A stretch of 64,000 nt of DNA from WHSW01 sp963722175 (GTDB taxonomy: Bacteria; Actinomycetota; Thermoleophilia; Solirubrobacterales; 70-9), in contig CAVRKA010000001.1 in the NCBI GenBank assembly GCA_963722175.1, forward strand, positions 1 to 64,000, given 5' to 3'. Every line of letters begins with the position of its first letter. Positions within the stretch are counted from its first letter, which is position 1. The position numbers and the translations under genes were made by a program. The notes beneath the pieces are model-generated. The model was not told the origin of the DNA, made no database searches, and saw only the letters and a list, made by a program, of their open reading frames with translations. Shown piece after piece: positions 48,075-55,345 of this stretch.

Positions 48075-48991
48075 CGGCGCGCCGACCACACGATCGGCCC
48101 ATCGGACGTGCAGCTGTGCTGTGGACCCCCGAATGGGTTGACGGAGTGGCTCATCAGCAGCAGTGTGCCGCGTGCCCGGCGTTCGGAGCGCACCTCGCCG
48201 TGGAGGCTGTACAGGCCCCATCCGCCGTACTCGTTCAGGTACTCATCGACCCGACGGAATTTGCCGAACTCATTGACCTTGAGGGCGAGGCCGTTTCGGA
48301 GTTTCGGGGTCCTGCCGTTGTCGCAGCGGAGCTCGACGCCTTCGGGCTCAAAGTGGACTAGTTGGTCGCCCTGCTCGTTTGGCGTGACCGCAAATCGGAT
48401 TGTCGCCTCCGGTTGGCCAGCGACGGTAGTGGCCCATTGCTCTTGCGTCGGCTTTGCCCGGCCGAACCTAGGGGCCGTCGTGCCTTGAAGCACAGCTGTC
48501 TTTGTTCCCCTCGCCGGACGTTCTGCGTGCCAGTTGGTCGGGAACGAGAAGCAAGTGCTGCCGGGAGACGACGGGCTCGCCAGCGTCAGCGTCCTGTAGG
48601 TCAGCTCCCCATGGAACCTGCCATCGGCCACCTGGTGTCCCCTGACCTGAATATAGGCCTCCGTATCCCCCTCGCTGCGGTAACGGTCGCCCTCGAACGC
48701 TCCTGCTCCGTTCATCCGAGCGGTGACCGCAGGCAAGTCGATTGAGATTTGGCGAACGGCGCCTCCCCTGGGGCTGGGCTCTGTCGGGGAGCTCAGATCG
48801 TCGTCGCAGCTGACCTCGAAATCGCTGATCGTGACCACCACCTTCGCGTCCTCAGCGGCGTTCGCCGGAAGGCGAAACTCGATTCGACCGTCAGTTGGCC
48901 CAATGACCTCCCCCTCGAAGCTGGCATGTGCGGTCGCGGCCACGGTGAAGATCGATGCGGCTATGCCGGCGAGGGCAACATGCGGTCGCAT
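48071..48991 (-). CDS. Secreted two-domain protein, tandem version of the 47538 fold
   Basis: 306 residues from ATG 48991 with signal peptide (1-23). Repeat 1 (about 25-160) closes with RFHGELTYRTLTL.. CFSFPTNWHAERP; repeat 2 (about 165-306) closes with SLHGEVRSERRARGTLLLM.. CTSDGPIVWSARR. The stop lies inside site O. Confidence 0.65.
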   Translation of the reverse strand: MRPHVALAGIAASIFTVAATAHASFEGEVIGPTDGRIEFRLPANAAEDAKVVVTISDFEVSCDDDLSSPTEPSPRGGAVRQISIDLPAVTARMNGAGAFEGDRYRSEGDTEAYIQVRGHQVADGRFHGELTYRTLTLASPSSPGSTCFSFPTNWHAERPARGTKTAVLQGTTAPRFGRAKPTQEQWATTVAGQPEATIRFAVTPNEQGDQLVHFEPEGVELRCDNGRTPKLRNGLALKVNEFGKFRRVDEYLNEYGGWGLYSLHGEVRSERRARGTLLLMSHSVNPFGGPQHSCTSDGPIVWSARR

Positions 48992-49020
48992 GATGTATCT
49001 GAGTACCCGCAGCTTGGAAA

Positions 49021-49046
49021 GTTGCGCTCCGGACGAACACTGCGCC
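49021..49046 (+). repeat. GGACGA hairpin site P
   Basis: GTTGCGCTCC-GGACGA-ACACTGCGCC. It is 29 bp upstream of the 48991 ATG (minus) and 30 bp before the 49076 gene (plus). Confidence 0.7.
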
Positions 49047-49075
49047 ATTACCCAGACGCCAAGTACCGTCCGCAT

Positions 49076-49417
49076 GTGGGCGAAACGAGCGGATCAAAGC
49101 GGGGGCGAGGCGCCGACGAGACGGCGCAGCGAAAAGCCGACGTCGCGCTGATCACGCGCTACCACGAAGCGCATCTGCGGGAGCTGCTCGAGAGCGTTCG
49201 CGCCGGCTTTCGGCGGTATGAGGCAGGTGAGGTCAACGCGTTCGAGCTCGATGGCCTCATCCACCACTACAAACGGTCAGCGCGCGAGCTCTGGAAGTTC
49301 TGCGGTGACCTCAGCGGTTCAAATGCCCGATCAACGGCGCGGGCACTGCGGCGGATGTCCGAGGAGGCGGAGCGGGTTGATTGGTGGGAGCGCGGGCGGT
49401 CGCCCAGTGCGCGTTAA
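49076..49417 (+). CDS. Conserved helical hypothetical protein
   Basis: 113 residues from GTG 49076. YHEAHLRELLESVRAGFRRYEAGEVNAFELDGLIHHYKRSARELWKFC is a helical text I know from many actinobacterial hypothetical proteins. The C-terminus is basic. Cytoplasmic; possibly nucleic-acid related. It ends just before the inverted hairpin Q. Confidence 0.65.
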   Translation: MGETSGSKRGRGADETAQRKADVALITRYHEAHLRELLESVRAGFRRYEAGEVNAFELDGLIHHYKRSARELWKFCGDLSGSNARSTARALRRMSEEAERVDWWERGRSPSAR

Positions 49418-49440
49418 ACGCCTCTCGTCCGAAAGGGGGA
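49411..49440 (-). repeat. GGACGA hairpin site Q (inverted)
   Basis: Minus strand: CCCCCTTTC-GGACGA-GAGGCGTTTAACG. It is the only site in the 47-51.4 kb run in the opposite orientation, and its 5' arm is poor. Confidence 0.6.
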
Positions 49441-49451
49441 ACCTTTTCGCA

Positions 49452-49468
49452 GCGCATGGAACGCACAA
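49452..49468 (+). repeat. GCATGGAATGC motif, copy near 49460
   Basis: GCGCATGGAACGCACAAC, with the CACAAC tail also seen in copy V. It directly follows hairpin Q. Confidence 0.5.
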
Positions 49469-49493
49469 CAAACCGCGAGATACTGCGCGGGCG

Positions 49494-49937
49494 ATGGCGC
49501 AGAAGAACGTCGAGATCGTTCGAGAGGCCTTCGAAGTGATCTACGGCTCGGCGAGCCGGCCGAGAGCGCCCGGAGCGTCGACAGGACAGGATCGGGAGCG
49601 AGCCGCAGAACTGATCGATGCCAACGTGGAAATGCACGGGACGGTCGGTGGCCTTTGGGAGGGCCGTGTCGCTCGCGGGCTTCCCGAGATACTCGGCTCG
49701 TTTATGGCTGAGGACCTCGAAGCTTGGGAAGAGCGTCGGCTCGACCCACAGAGGTTCCTTCACATCAACGATCTGGTGGTCGTCCTGATGCACGAGTACC
49801 GGCGCGGCAAAGGCAGCGGCATCGAAGTGGAGACCGATACCGCGGTTGTCTTCACGGTGCGCCACGGACGGGTGATACGCGTCCAGGGGTACATGGATCA
49901 GGCCACCGCCCTGGAAGCCGCCGGGCTGTCGGGGTAG
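49494..49937 (+). CDS. SnoaL-like/NTF2-fold protein (copy 1)
   Basis: 147 residues. NVEIVREAFEVIY at the start, FLHINDLVVVLMHEYRRGKGSG and VFTVRHGRVIRVQGYMDQATALEAAGL at the end: the classic SnoaL-like layout where the last strand bears R-V-x-x-Y-x-D. An insert (SRPRAPGASTGQDRERA) separates helix 1 from the D-A-N-V-E strand. A small cone-shaped dimer by family knowledge; ligand unknown. Confidence 0.8.
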   Translation: MAQKNVEIVREAFEVIYGSASRPRAPGASTGQDRERAAELIDANVEMHGTVGGLWEGRVARGLPEILGSFMAEDLEAWEERRLDPQRFLHINDLVVVLMHEYRRGKGSGIEVETDTAVVFTVRHGRVIRVQGYMDQATALEAAGLSG

Positions 49938-49940
49938 GCG

Positions 49941-50288
49941 ATGTCTGAGGAAAACGTGGGGATCGTGCGTTGGGCCTTCGCCTATGAGATGTACGGTCGC
50001 GGGGACCGCGCTGAGGCGGCGACCTACTTTGCGCCGGACTTCGTGATGAACCCGATCGAGGAGGGCCCGTCTTACGGCCTGGATTCGATCCGAGACAACA
50101 TCGAGCAGTGGGCGAGTGCCTGGGAGGACCTCGAAGTCACGGCCGAGGAGTTTCTTGACGCCGGGGACCGCGTGGTCGTGACCGCCCGCCACCGGGGGCG
50201 TGGCCGGGAAAGCGGCGTCACGGTGGATGCCCGCTTCTATGAGGTCTACACGCTGCGCGACGGCAAGGTCATCCGCGCCGACGAGTAA
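49941..50288 (+). CDS. SnoaL-like/NTF2-fold protein (copy 2)
   Basis: 115 residues. ENVGIVRWAFAYEMYGRGD.. WASAWEDLEVTAEEFLDAGDRVVVTARHRGRG.. FYEVYTLRDGKVIRADE. It lacks the final helix: the bases after the stop (GCGAGCCGAAGCCCTCAAGGCC.. in frame) would read on as A-L-K-A-A-G-L-S, as in copy 1, so a premature stop (TAA at 50286) has cut off about 15 residues. Tandem with 49494, 3 bp apart. Confidence 0.8.
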   Translation: MSEENVGIVRWAFAYEMYGRGDRAEAATYFAPDFVMNPIEEGPSYGLDSIRDNIEQWASAWEDLEVTAEEFLDAGDRVVVTARHRGRGRESGVTVDARFYEVYTLRDGKVIRADE

Positions 50289-50328
50289 GCGGAGCGAGCC
50301 GAAGCCCTCAAGGCCGCAGGGCTGTCGG

Positions 50329-50355
50329 AGTAGCACTTGGACGAGAAGTAGCACC
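50329..50355 (+). repeat. GGACGA hairpin site R
   Basis: AGTAGCACTT-GGACGA-GAAGTAGCAC. The arms carry an extra TAG; they pair imperfectly. Confidence 0.65.
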
Positions 50356-50404
50356 GGGCAGCGCCCGTTCCGGAGAGTCACGGATGGCGCGGGCTCAGGT
50401 GGCA

Positions 50405-51001
50405 TCACGGCGGTATTGGTCCGCCGTCGGCTGGCTCCTGCGAGCGATACATCACGTAGGTGAAGCCGAGGTCCTTGCGGTTCCCATCCGGGCCGAAGGT
50501 GTTGACCAGCGGCGGGTTGTCGCACATCCCGCTACAGAACCCGGCCATCCGCGCGGTCGCATAACCGGGCTGTCCGAACACGCCGCCCGACTGGCCGGTG
50601 ACGGTCGCGGTTCCAACGTAAGGAGTTGAGGGGAAGCCTCCGAGCTTGTCGAGGCCCGGGAAATCCAAGAGATAGACACCAGGGTCGTGGTGCCCGATGT
50701 CCGGGGGCCCATCCCCCAGGCGGTTGAACCAGGCATCGATCTGGCCAGATGAATCGATGGACACGCCCGCAAGCGCGACGCCCGCGGTCTCCAGGCTCAC
50801 GCTCGGCGTCGAGATGGCACCGCCCGAGATCTTGCCGCCGGTCACGGCGTGGGGGCCGAGCTTCTTCGCCGTGACCGCCTTGTTGGCGATGTCGGGTGTA
50901 TCGATCTTTGACGCCGCATAGGCGCCGCCCCCGGCGACCACGCCGAAGACCGCGATCGTCGCCATCACGTTCGCGTAGGTCAGGTGTTTGCGGACTCGCA
51001 T
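50405..51001 (-). CDS. HLTYANV-family secreted protein (intact)
   Basis: 198 residues: MRVRKHLTYANVMATIAVFGVVAGGGAYAASKID, repeats (DIANKAVTAKKLGPHAVTGGKISGGAI), then the globular domain with a FCSGMCDNP Cys pair matching ACSGQC of the 4546 pseudogene. GGAGG 5 nt before the ATG. Upstream site S lies in the same relative position and orientation as E and D for the other copies, including a shared AGAAAAGTTGCGC flank with E. Confidence 0.8.
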   Translation of the reverse strand: MRVRKHLTYANVMATIAVFGVVAGGGAYAASKIDTPDIANKAVTAKKLGPHAVTGGKISGGAISTPSVSLETAGVALAGVSIDSSGQIDAWFNRLGDGPPDIGHHDPGVYLLDFPGLDKLGGFPSTPYVGTATVTGQSGGVFGQPGYATARMAGFCSGMCDNPPLVNTFGPDGNRKDLGFTYVMYRSQEPADGGPIPP

Positions 51002-51056
51002 TCTTCCTCCTCGGTTGCGGCCCCTCCGGAATCGCAACTACCCGACCATCAGAAAA

Positions 51057-51082
51057 GTTGCGCAATGGACGAGGAGCGTTGG
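51057..51082 (+). repeat. GGACGA hairpin site S
   Basis: GTTGCGCAAT-GGACGA-GGAGCGTTGG. The GGACGA (51067-51072) is where similarity with the other 274-bp unit begins. Confidence 0.8.
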
Positions 51083-51340
51083 TGTCGAACCTGGTCAGAT
51101 TCGGGCTACGCTGGGAGGGTGGACATTCCGACCTGGCTTTGGGTCGCTCTCGCCGCAGGACTCATCATCGCGTCGTGGTTCGCACTCCGGCGCGCCAATG
51201 TCGTGCCGTCCCTCGCGCGACCACAAACTCCGCTGAGTTGCCCGCTATGCGGTCGCGAGCTCGACTCAGAGCGGGAGCTCGAAACCCACCTTGTCGAGCA
51301 TCCGCCCGCACAGACGGTCACGTTCAATCCGTAGCGCTTT
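51067..51340 (+). repeat. 274-bp cassette unit, copy 2
   Basis: From the loop of site S to the base before the loop of site T. 271/274 identical to the minus strand of 6428-6701; the differences are A/G (leader), C/A (codon 3) and G/A (codon 36). Confidence 0.9.
51121..51334 (+). CDS. Single-TM protein with C2H2-type zinc-binding motif (copy 2)
   Basis: 70-71 residues from GTG 51121 (VDIPTWLWVAL..). TM helix 6-22, then C-P-L-C-x12-H-x3-H. Differs from the 6434 protein by one residue (Ile for Leu at position 3). TACGCT lies 6 nt before the GTG. The stop codon lies in the 5' arm of site T, as in copy 1 with site I. Confidence 0.7.
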
Positions 51341-51350
51341 GGACGAAAAT
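51331..51350 (+). repeat. GGACGA hairpin site T (3' arm replaced)
   Basis: GTAGCGCTTT-GGACGA-AAAT: the 5' arm is perfect, then the sequence departs from the consensus at TGGAGC. Confidence 0.7.
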
Positions 51351-51495
51351 GGAGCACATGACGTTTCGCGCTGTGCATCTGCTCCTGGCATTGGCCGCGG
51401 TGGCGCTGGCCTGCATGGTCCTCTCGGCGCTGATTCGTACCAAAATCGCGTCGCTCATCCCGAAGCGTGCCCCTTGCCGATCGCGTAGCGGGTGA
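51349..51495 (+). pseudogene. Truncated small secreted/TM ORF
   Basis: Begins MEHMTFRAVHLLLALAAVALACMVLSALI, a signal or TM segment, and is then fused out of frame into the integrase fragment at about 51465. The rest of the original gene is missing. Confidence 0.45.
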
Positions 51496-51850
51496 ACTTG
51501 AACGGCTCTTTCAACGGTCGAACTTCCAGGGCGACGACGACCTCGTGTTCTGTCATCCGGCGACCGGTCGGCCGTACGACCGCTCGAAGCTCCTCAAGCG
51601 GTTCAAAGCGGCCCTACGACGGGCGGGGGTCCGAGAGGTCCGCTTCCACGACCTGCGCCACACGTTCGGAACCCGGATGGCGGCGACCGGTGTCTCGATG
51701 CGGACCCTTCAGGAGTGGATGGGGCACCGCGATTTCAAGACGACGCTGATCTACGCCGATTACATGCCGGACGCGGGGGAGAAGAATCTCGTCGAGCGGG
51801 CCTTCGCGCCGCGGGGGGAGCTGAAAGGGCTGGCCTCAACGAGCAGCTAG
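51467..51850 (+). pseudogene. Tyrosine integrase C-terminal half
   Basis: VPLADRVAGELERL.. DDDLVFCHPATGRPYDRSKLLKRFKAALRRAG.. FHDLRHTFGTRMAATGVSMRTLQEWMGHRDFKTTLIYADY: HxxRH box, GH and Tyr nucleophile are intact, but the N-terminal DNA-binding half and first catalytic Arg are missing. It lies about 1.2 kb from the right att site and is probably the island's original integrase. Confidence 0.85.
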
Positions 51851-51862
51851 CGTGTCGCGGCG

Positions 51863-52900
51863 ATGGACCCCGGTGCCCCGCTCATCGTGCTACTCGGCGC
51901 GGGCGCTTCCTTCGACTGCGCCAGTCCCGATGTTGAGCAAAGCCCGCCGCCGCCGCCACTTGCTTCGCAGCTCTTCGCGTCCGACTACAACCACGTCTTG
52001 GCCGACTACCCGGCCGCCCAAATGGTTGCAACAGATCTCCGAAAGGCGGGTCGGTTAGGAAACGCCCTCGCGATCGAGGAGTTCATCCGGACTCGGTATC
52101 GGGACTCCGACCATCCCCTCGATCGCAAGAAGTACGCCACGTTGCCGTGCTATCTCCAGGAGCTTCTCTTCACCGTCAGCAAGGCGTACCTAGAGCGCTC
52201 GCACCCAGACAACTACGACCTCCTAATCGCCGGGGTCCTCAAGTTGCCCGAGGTCATTTTCATCACCCTCAACTACGACACGTTGCTTGACGATCGCCTA
52301 GCCGTCCTCGACCCGCTTGAGGAGATCGACGATTACATCGCGCCTGATCGCCGCTGGTCGCTCGTCAAACTGCATGGCTCGGTCAATTGGGGCCGTCGTG
52401 TTGAAGACGGTGGACGACTGAACTTCCAGAATCCCGATCCTGATGTCTCCATCTCGGAGATCATCCAACTCCGGAACTTTGGTGACCTCGAATCGCACGG
52501 ATACCCCATGGCCGACAGCGTGCGTAATGGAGAGACGTTCCGACCTGGCACTTTCTATCCGGCGGTCTCGGTTCCGGTTGGTGCGGAGGATGAACTCGTT
52601 TGCCCGCCGCGCCACGTCTCCTTTCTACGTGCCAAGCTCGATACGGCTGACCCGAAGCATCTTCTCGTGATCGGGTACAGCGCCAATGACCGCGAGGTCA
52701 TCAAGCTGTTCCAAGAATCGAAGCCCGTTATCGAGTCGATGCTCGTCGTAAGCGACGGTGAGAAGGGGGCGCGCCAGATCGCCGAAAAGCTTCGCAAAGA
52801 GATCGGTACGCCGCACACACGGGTCGAGGTCAGCGACACGACTTTTGGAGGGTTTGTCCACCGCGAGGGTCTCGACAATTACCTCGCCTCGATCGCATGA
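51863..52900 (+). CDS. SIR2-like domain protein, candidate defence gene
   Basis: 345 residues. NAD-binding GAGASFDCASP (about 12-22), FITLNYDTLLDDRL (about 131-144) with the N-x-D motif, KLHGSVNW (about 170-177) carrying the catalytic-type His, VIGYSANDREV (about 270-280). This is the SIR2_2-like layout of stand-alone SIR2 NADases found in phage defence rather than the deacetylase form (no zinc CxxC pairs). Located at the island edge. Confidence 0.8.
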   Translation: MDPGAPLIVLLGAGASFDCASPDVEQSPPPPPLASQLFASDYNHVLADYPAAQMVATDLRKAGRLGNALAIEEFIRTRYRDSDHPLDRKKYATLPCYLQELLFTVSKAYLERSHPDNYDLLIAGVLKLPEVIFITLNYDTLLDDRLAVLDPLEEIDDYIAPDRRWSLVKLHGSVNWGRRVEDGGRLNFQNPDPDVSISEIIQLRNFGDLESHGYPMADSVRNGETFRPGTFYPAVSVPVGAEDELVCPPRHVSFLRAKLDTADPKHLLVIGYSANDREVIKLFQESKPVIESMLVVSDGEKGARQIAEKLRKEIGTPHTRVEVSDTTFGGFVHREGLDNYLASIA

Positions 52901-53008
52901 ACTCGTGGTCACAGCCCTGGTCACGAGCTGAGGAGAACTGAGCGGCACTAACCGGACGCCGCGGATACTCCGTAGCCGTCAGCCCCCCTGTTAGTTGCCC
53001 TGATGCGA

Positions 53009-53051
53009 GTTGTGGTCCAGGCGGTCGGGGGTTCGAGTCCCCTCGTCCACC
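53009..53051 (+). other. attR: 43-bp copy of the tRNA-His 3' half
   Basis: Identical to 40567-40609; the rest of the tRNA is absent here. Confidence 0.9.
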
Positions 53052-53077
53052 CCTCACGGTTTCGCTTCGGGGGCTTC

Positions 53078-55087
53078 CTACTTCTTCGCGACGGTGAGCG
53101 CGACCTTCGCGCCGGCGGGGAGGTTCTCGCCCTCCGCAGGCGATGTGGACAGCACGGTCCCAGGCTTCTTCGACGACTTGCGCTTCTTCGTCTTACCGAG
53201 GGCGCAGTTGGCGCCCTCGAGCGCCTTGCGCGCCTTGGTGAGCTTCTTGCCGACAAGCTTCGGGACGATGCAGGCGTCGGCCACGACGCCGGGGGCGGAC
53301 TCGGCGACGACCGAGCCGCCCGCGCCCGTCGCCGTCACGCTGCACTGGATCGCCTTGCCCACGTCGGCCTTCGTCAGCGCGTAGGTCGCTGCGCTGGCGC
53401 CCGCGATCGCGGTGCCGTTTCGCAGCCACGCGAACGCGAACGAGCTCGCGCCGGTGAACGTCCCCGGTGCGCAGGTGAGCTGCTGCCCGGTGCGCGAGGT
53501 GCCGGTGACGGTGGGGCGGGCGGTGTTCACGGGCGGCGCCGGCCTGGCCGGGACGACGGCGGGCGACGTCGCCACCGCCTGGGCGGCGATGTTGGTCGCC
53601 GTGACCCGGCACTGCACCGCGGTGTCGAGTTGCGCGGCGGTGAGCGTGAAGGTCGAGGCGGTCGCGCCGGCGATGGCCGCGCCGTTGCCCAGCCATTGGA
53701 ACGCAAGGGTCGGGTCCTGCGTGAAGGCGCCCGGGTTGCAGGTAAGCGTCTGCCCGGAGGCCGCGGTGCCGCTGATCGACGGCAGCGTGGTGTTGACGGG
53801 CGGCGTTGCGCTCTCGACTGCGCCGCTGTCGCACGCGCCGCCCTGCGGGCGCGAGATCCCGCGCTGATCGGTGGCCGAGCAGAACGCCGGCCGCGCCAGC
53901 CCGAACGCCGGGCTCGAGAACAGCGGCACGCGGCTCAAGCCGAGCCCGCCGTTGTTTCGCAGCGCGCCGAGCTGCGGGTCGGTGTTGACCAGGTCACCCG
54001 GGCCGGTGAAGTTGCACGAGTTCCCATCCTCGAGGTTTCCGCCCCCGGACGAGAACGCACCCGACATGAAGCAGTTCGCCGGGCCGCCGCCGGCGACGAT
54101 CGAGTTGCGAATCGTCTTCGACGCCCCGGCGAACATCGAGATCGCGTGGGCGGTGAAACCGCTGCCGGTCCCGGCGACGTTGTCGGTCACGGTCACGTTC
54201 GTCATGGTCACGCTCGGCACGCTGCTCGTGTCGATGCCGCCGGTGCGGAAGTCGGTCGCCCCGGAGGCGCTGACGGTGTTCTCACTCACCGTGGAGTCCG
54301 TGATCGACAGGGACGGGCCGAGGTTCACCTCCAGGCCGCCGACGGCGCTGCTGTTGGTCCCGGTCACCGGGTCGACGCGGTTGCGTGAGATCGAGCTGCG
54401 CGACACCTCCACCGCACCCGACGCGGTGGCCCACGAGACGCCGCCGGCGGCAGCGGGCGAGGCGGTGCCGGCGAACACGTTGCCCTCGACCGCGGAGTCG
54501 ATGAGCCTCAGCGACGCGCCGTCGCCGGCGATCGCGCCGGCGCCCTCGCTGGTCGAGGCGGCCTCGGAGCGGTTGTCCCGGACGACGACGTCCTCGAGGA
54601 CGAGCGCGGCGCCTCCGCCGGCCGCGACCGCGCCCCCTCCGACCGGGACGCTGCCGGTCAGCCGGTTGCCGCTGATCGTCACGCCGCGCAGCGTGAGCTT
54701 CGCGCTCGCCCCGCCGACGGCGAAGGCGCCGCCCTTCAGGTTCACCGCCGCGTTCGTGTCGGCGCCCGTGATTGTCGTGACGCTTGCCCCGCCGGTGCCC
54801 TCGATGGTGACGTCGCCCGGGATCTCCGGCAGCGCGTCGTTCGGCAGGGTGTAGGTGCCGGGCGGGAGCTGGATGGTGTCGGCGCCCGGGGTCTCGGTGT
54901 TGTCGTTCGCGTCGGTCACGGCCTCGCGCAGCGAGCAGTCGAGCCCCGAGAAGCACGAGCCGACGGGCGGGTTCGCCACCGGGTCGGTCGTCTTCGTGAC
55001 GACGAGCGTCTCGGCCTGCGCCGTACCGGCGAACGCCAGCAGCGAGATTCCAGCCGAGCAGAGGAGAGCAATCCGTCGCATCTGCAT
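53078..55087 (-). CDS. Secreted beta-helix (CSLREAV) protein with Ig-like and PASTA domains
   Basis: 669 residues: signal peptide (1-25); CSLREAVTDANDN motif (about 50-62), typical of bacterial polymorphic-outer-membrane-like parallel beta helices; repeats to about 370 (GVTISGNRLTGS, ATVSENTVSAS type); two Ig-like A-S-G-Q-T-L-T-C domains (about 430-610) and a PASTA domain at the C-terminus (VPKLVGKKLTKARKAL). Likely a large surface adhesin or glycan binder. An inner Met two codons later is an alternative start. Confidence 0.85.
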   Translation of the reverse strand: MQMRRIALLCSAGISLLAFAGTAQAETLVVTKTTDPVANPPVGSCFSGLDCSLREAVTDANDNTETPGADTIQLPPGTYTLPNDALPEIPGDVTIEGTGGASVTTITGADTNAAVNLKGGAFAVGGASAKLTLRGVTISGNRLTGSVPVGGGAVAAGGGAALVLEDVVVRDNRSEAASTSEGAGAIAGDGASLRLIDSAVEGNVFAGTASPAAAGGVSWATASGAVEVSRSSISRNRVDPVTGTNSSAVGGLEVNLGPSLSITDSTVSENTVSASGATDFRTGGIDTSSVPSVTMTNVTVTDNVAGTGSGFTAHAISMFAGASKTIRNSIVAGGGPANCFMSGAFSSGGGNLEDGNSCNFTGPGDLVNTDPQLGALRNNGGLGLSRVPLFSSPAFGLARPAFCSATDQRGISRPQGGACDSGAVESATPPVNTTLPSISGTAASGQTLTCNPGAFTQDPTLAFQWLGNGAAIAGATASTFTLTAAQLDTAVQCRVTATNIAAQAVATSPAVVPARPAPPVNTARPTVTGTSRTGQQLTCAPGTFTGASSFAFAWLRNGTAIAGASAATYALTKADVGKAIQCSVTATGAGGSVVAESAPGVVADACIVPKLVGKKLTKARKALEGANCALGKTKKRKSSKKPGTVLSTSPAEGENLPAGAKVALTVAKK

Positions 55088-55345
55088 GCCACCCTACATC
55101 CGAGGGAGAGCGGAGCCAACTCGCCCAATGCACGCGACCGCCTCGGGGTTCGAAAGCCATCCCATCAGGGACCCTCACGGTTGCTTGCTTCGGCGACTTG
55201 TTGCCGCGGCGGAACCGGCGCGAGTACGCCGGCGTTCGGGTTTAATGCGCCGGCGCTCGGGGGTTAGGGGCTCATCGGGTTCGAGACCACCCGCGTGCAC
55301 GGAACATCACCCAGGGATGGACGAACACCCCAGGAGGGCGTGTCA

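Larger units (their letters stand above)
40567..53051. mobile_element. Genomic island integrated in tRNA-His
   Basis: About 12.5 kb bounded by the 43-bp direct repeat. It contains integrase remnants at 42264 and 51467, an IS1182 element, seven GGACGA hairpins, orphan secreted genes and a SIR2 protein beside the right att site. No complete integrase remains, so the island is probably immobile unless helped in trans, for example by the recombinase at 9180. Confidence 0.85.
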
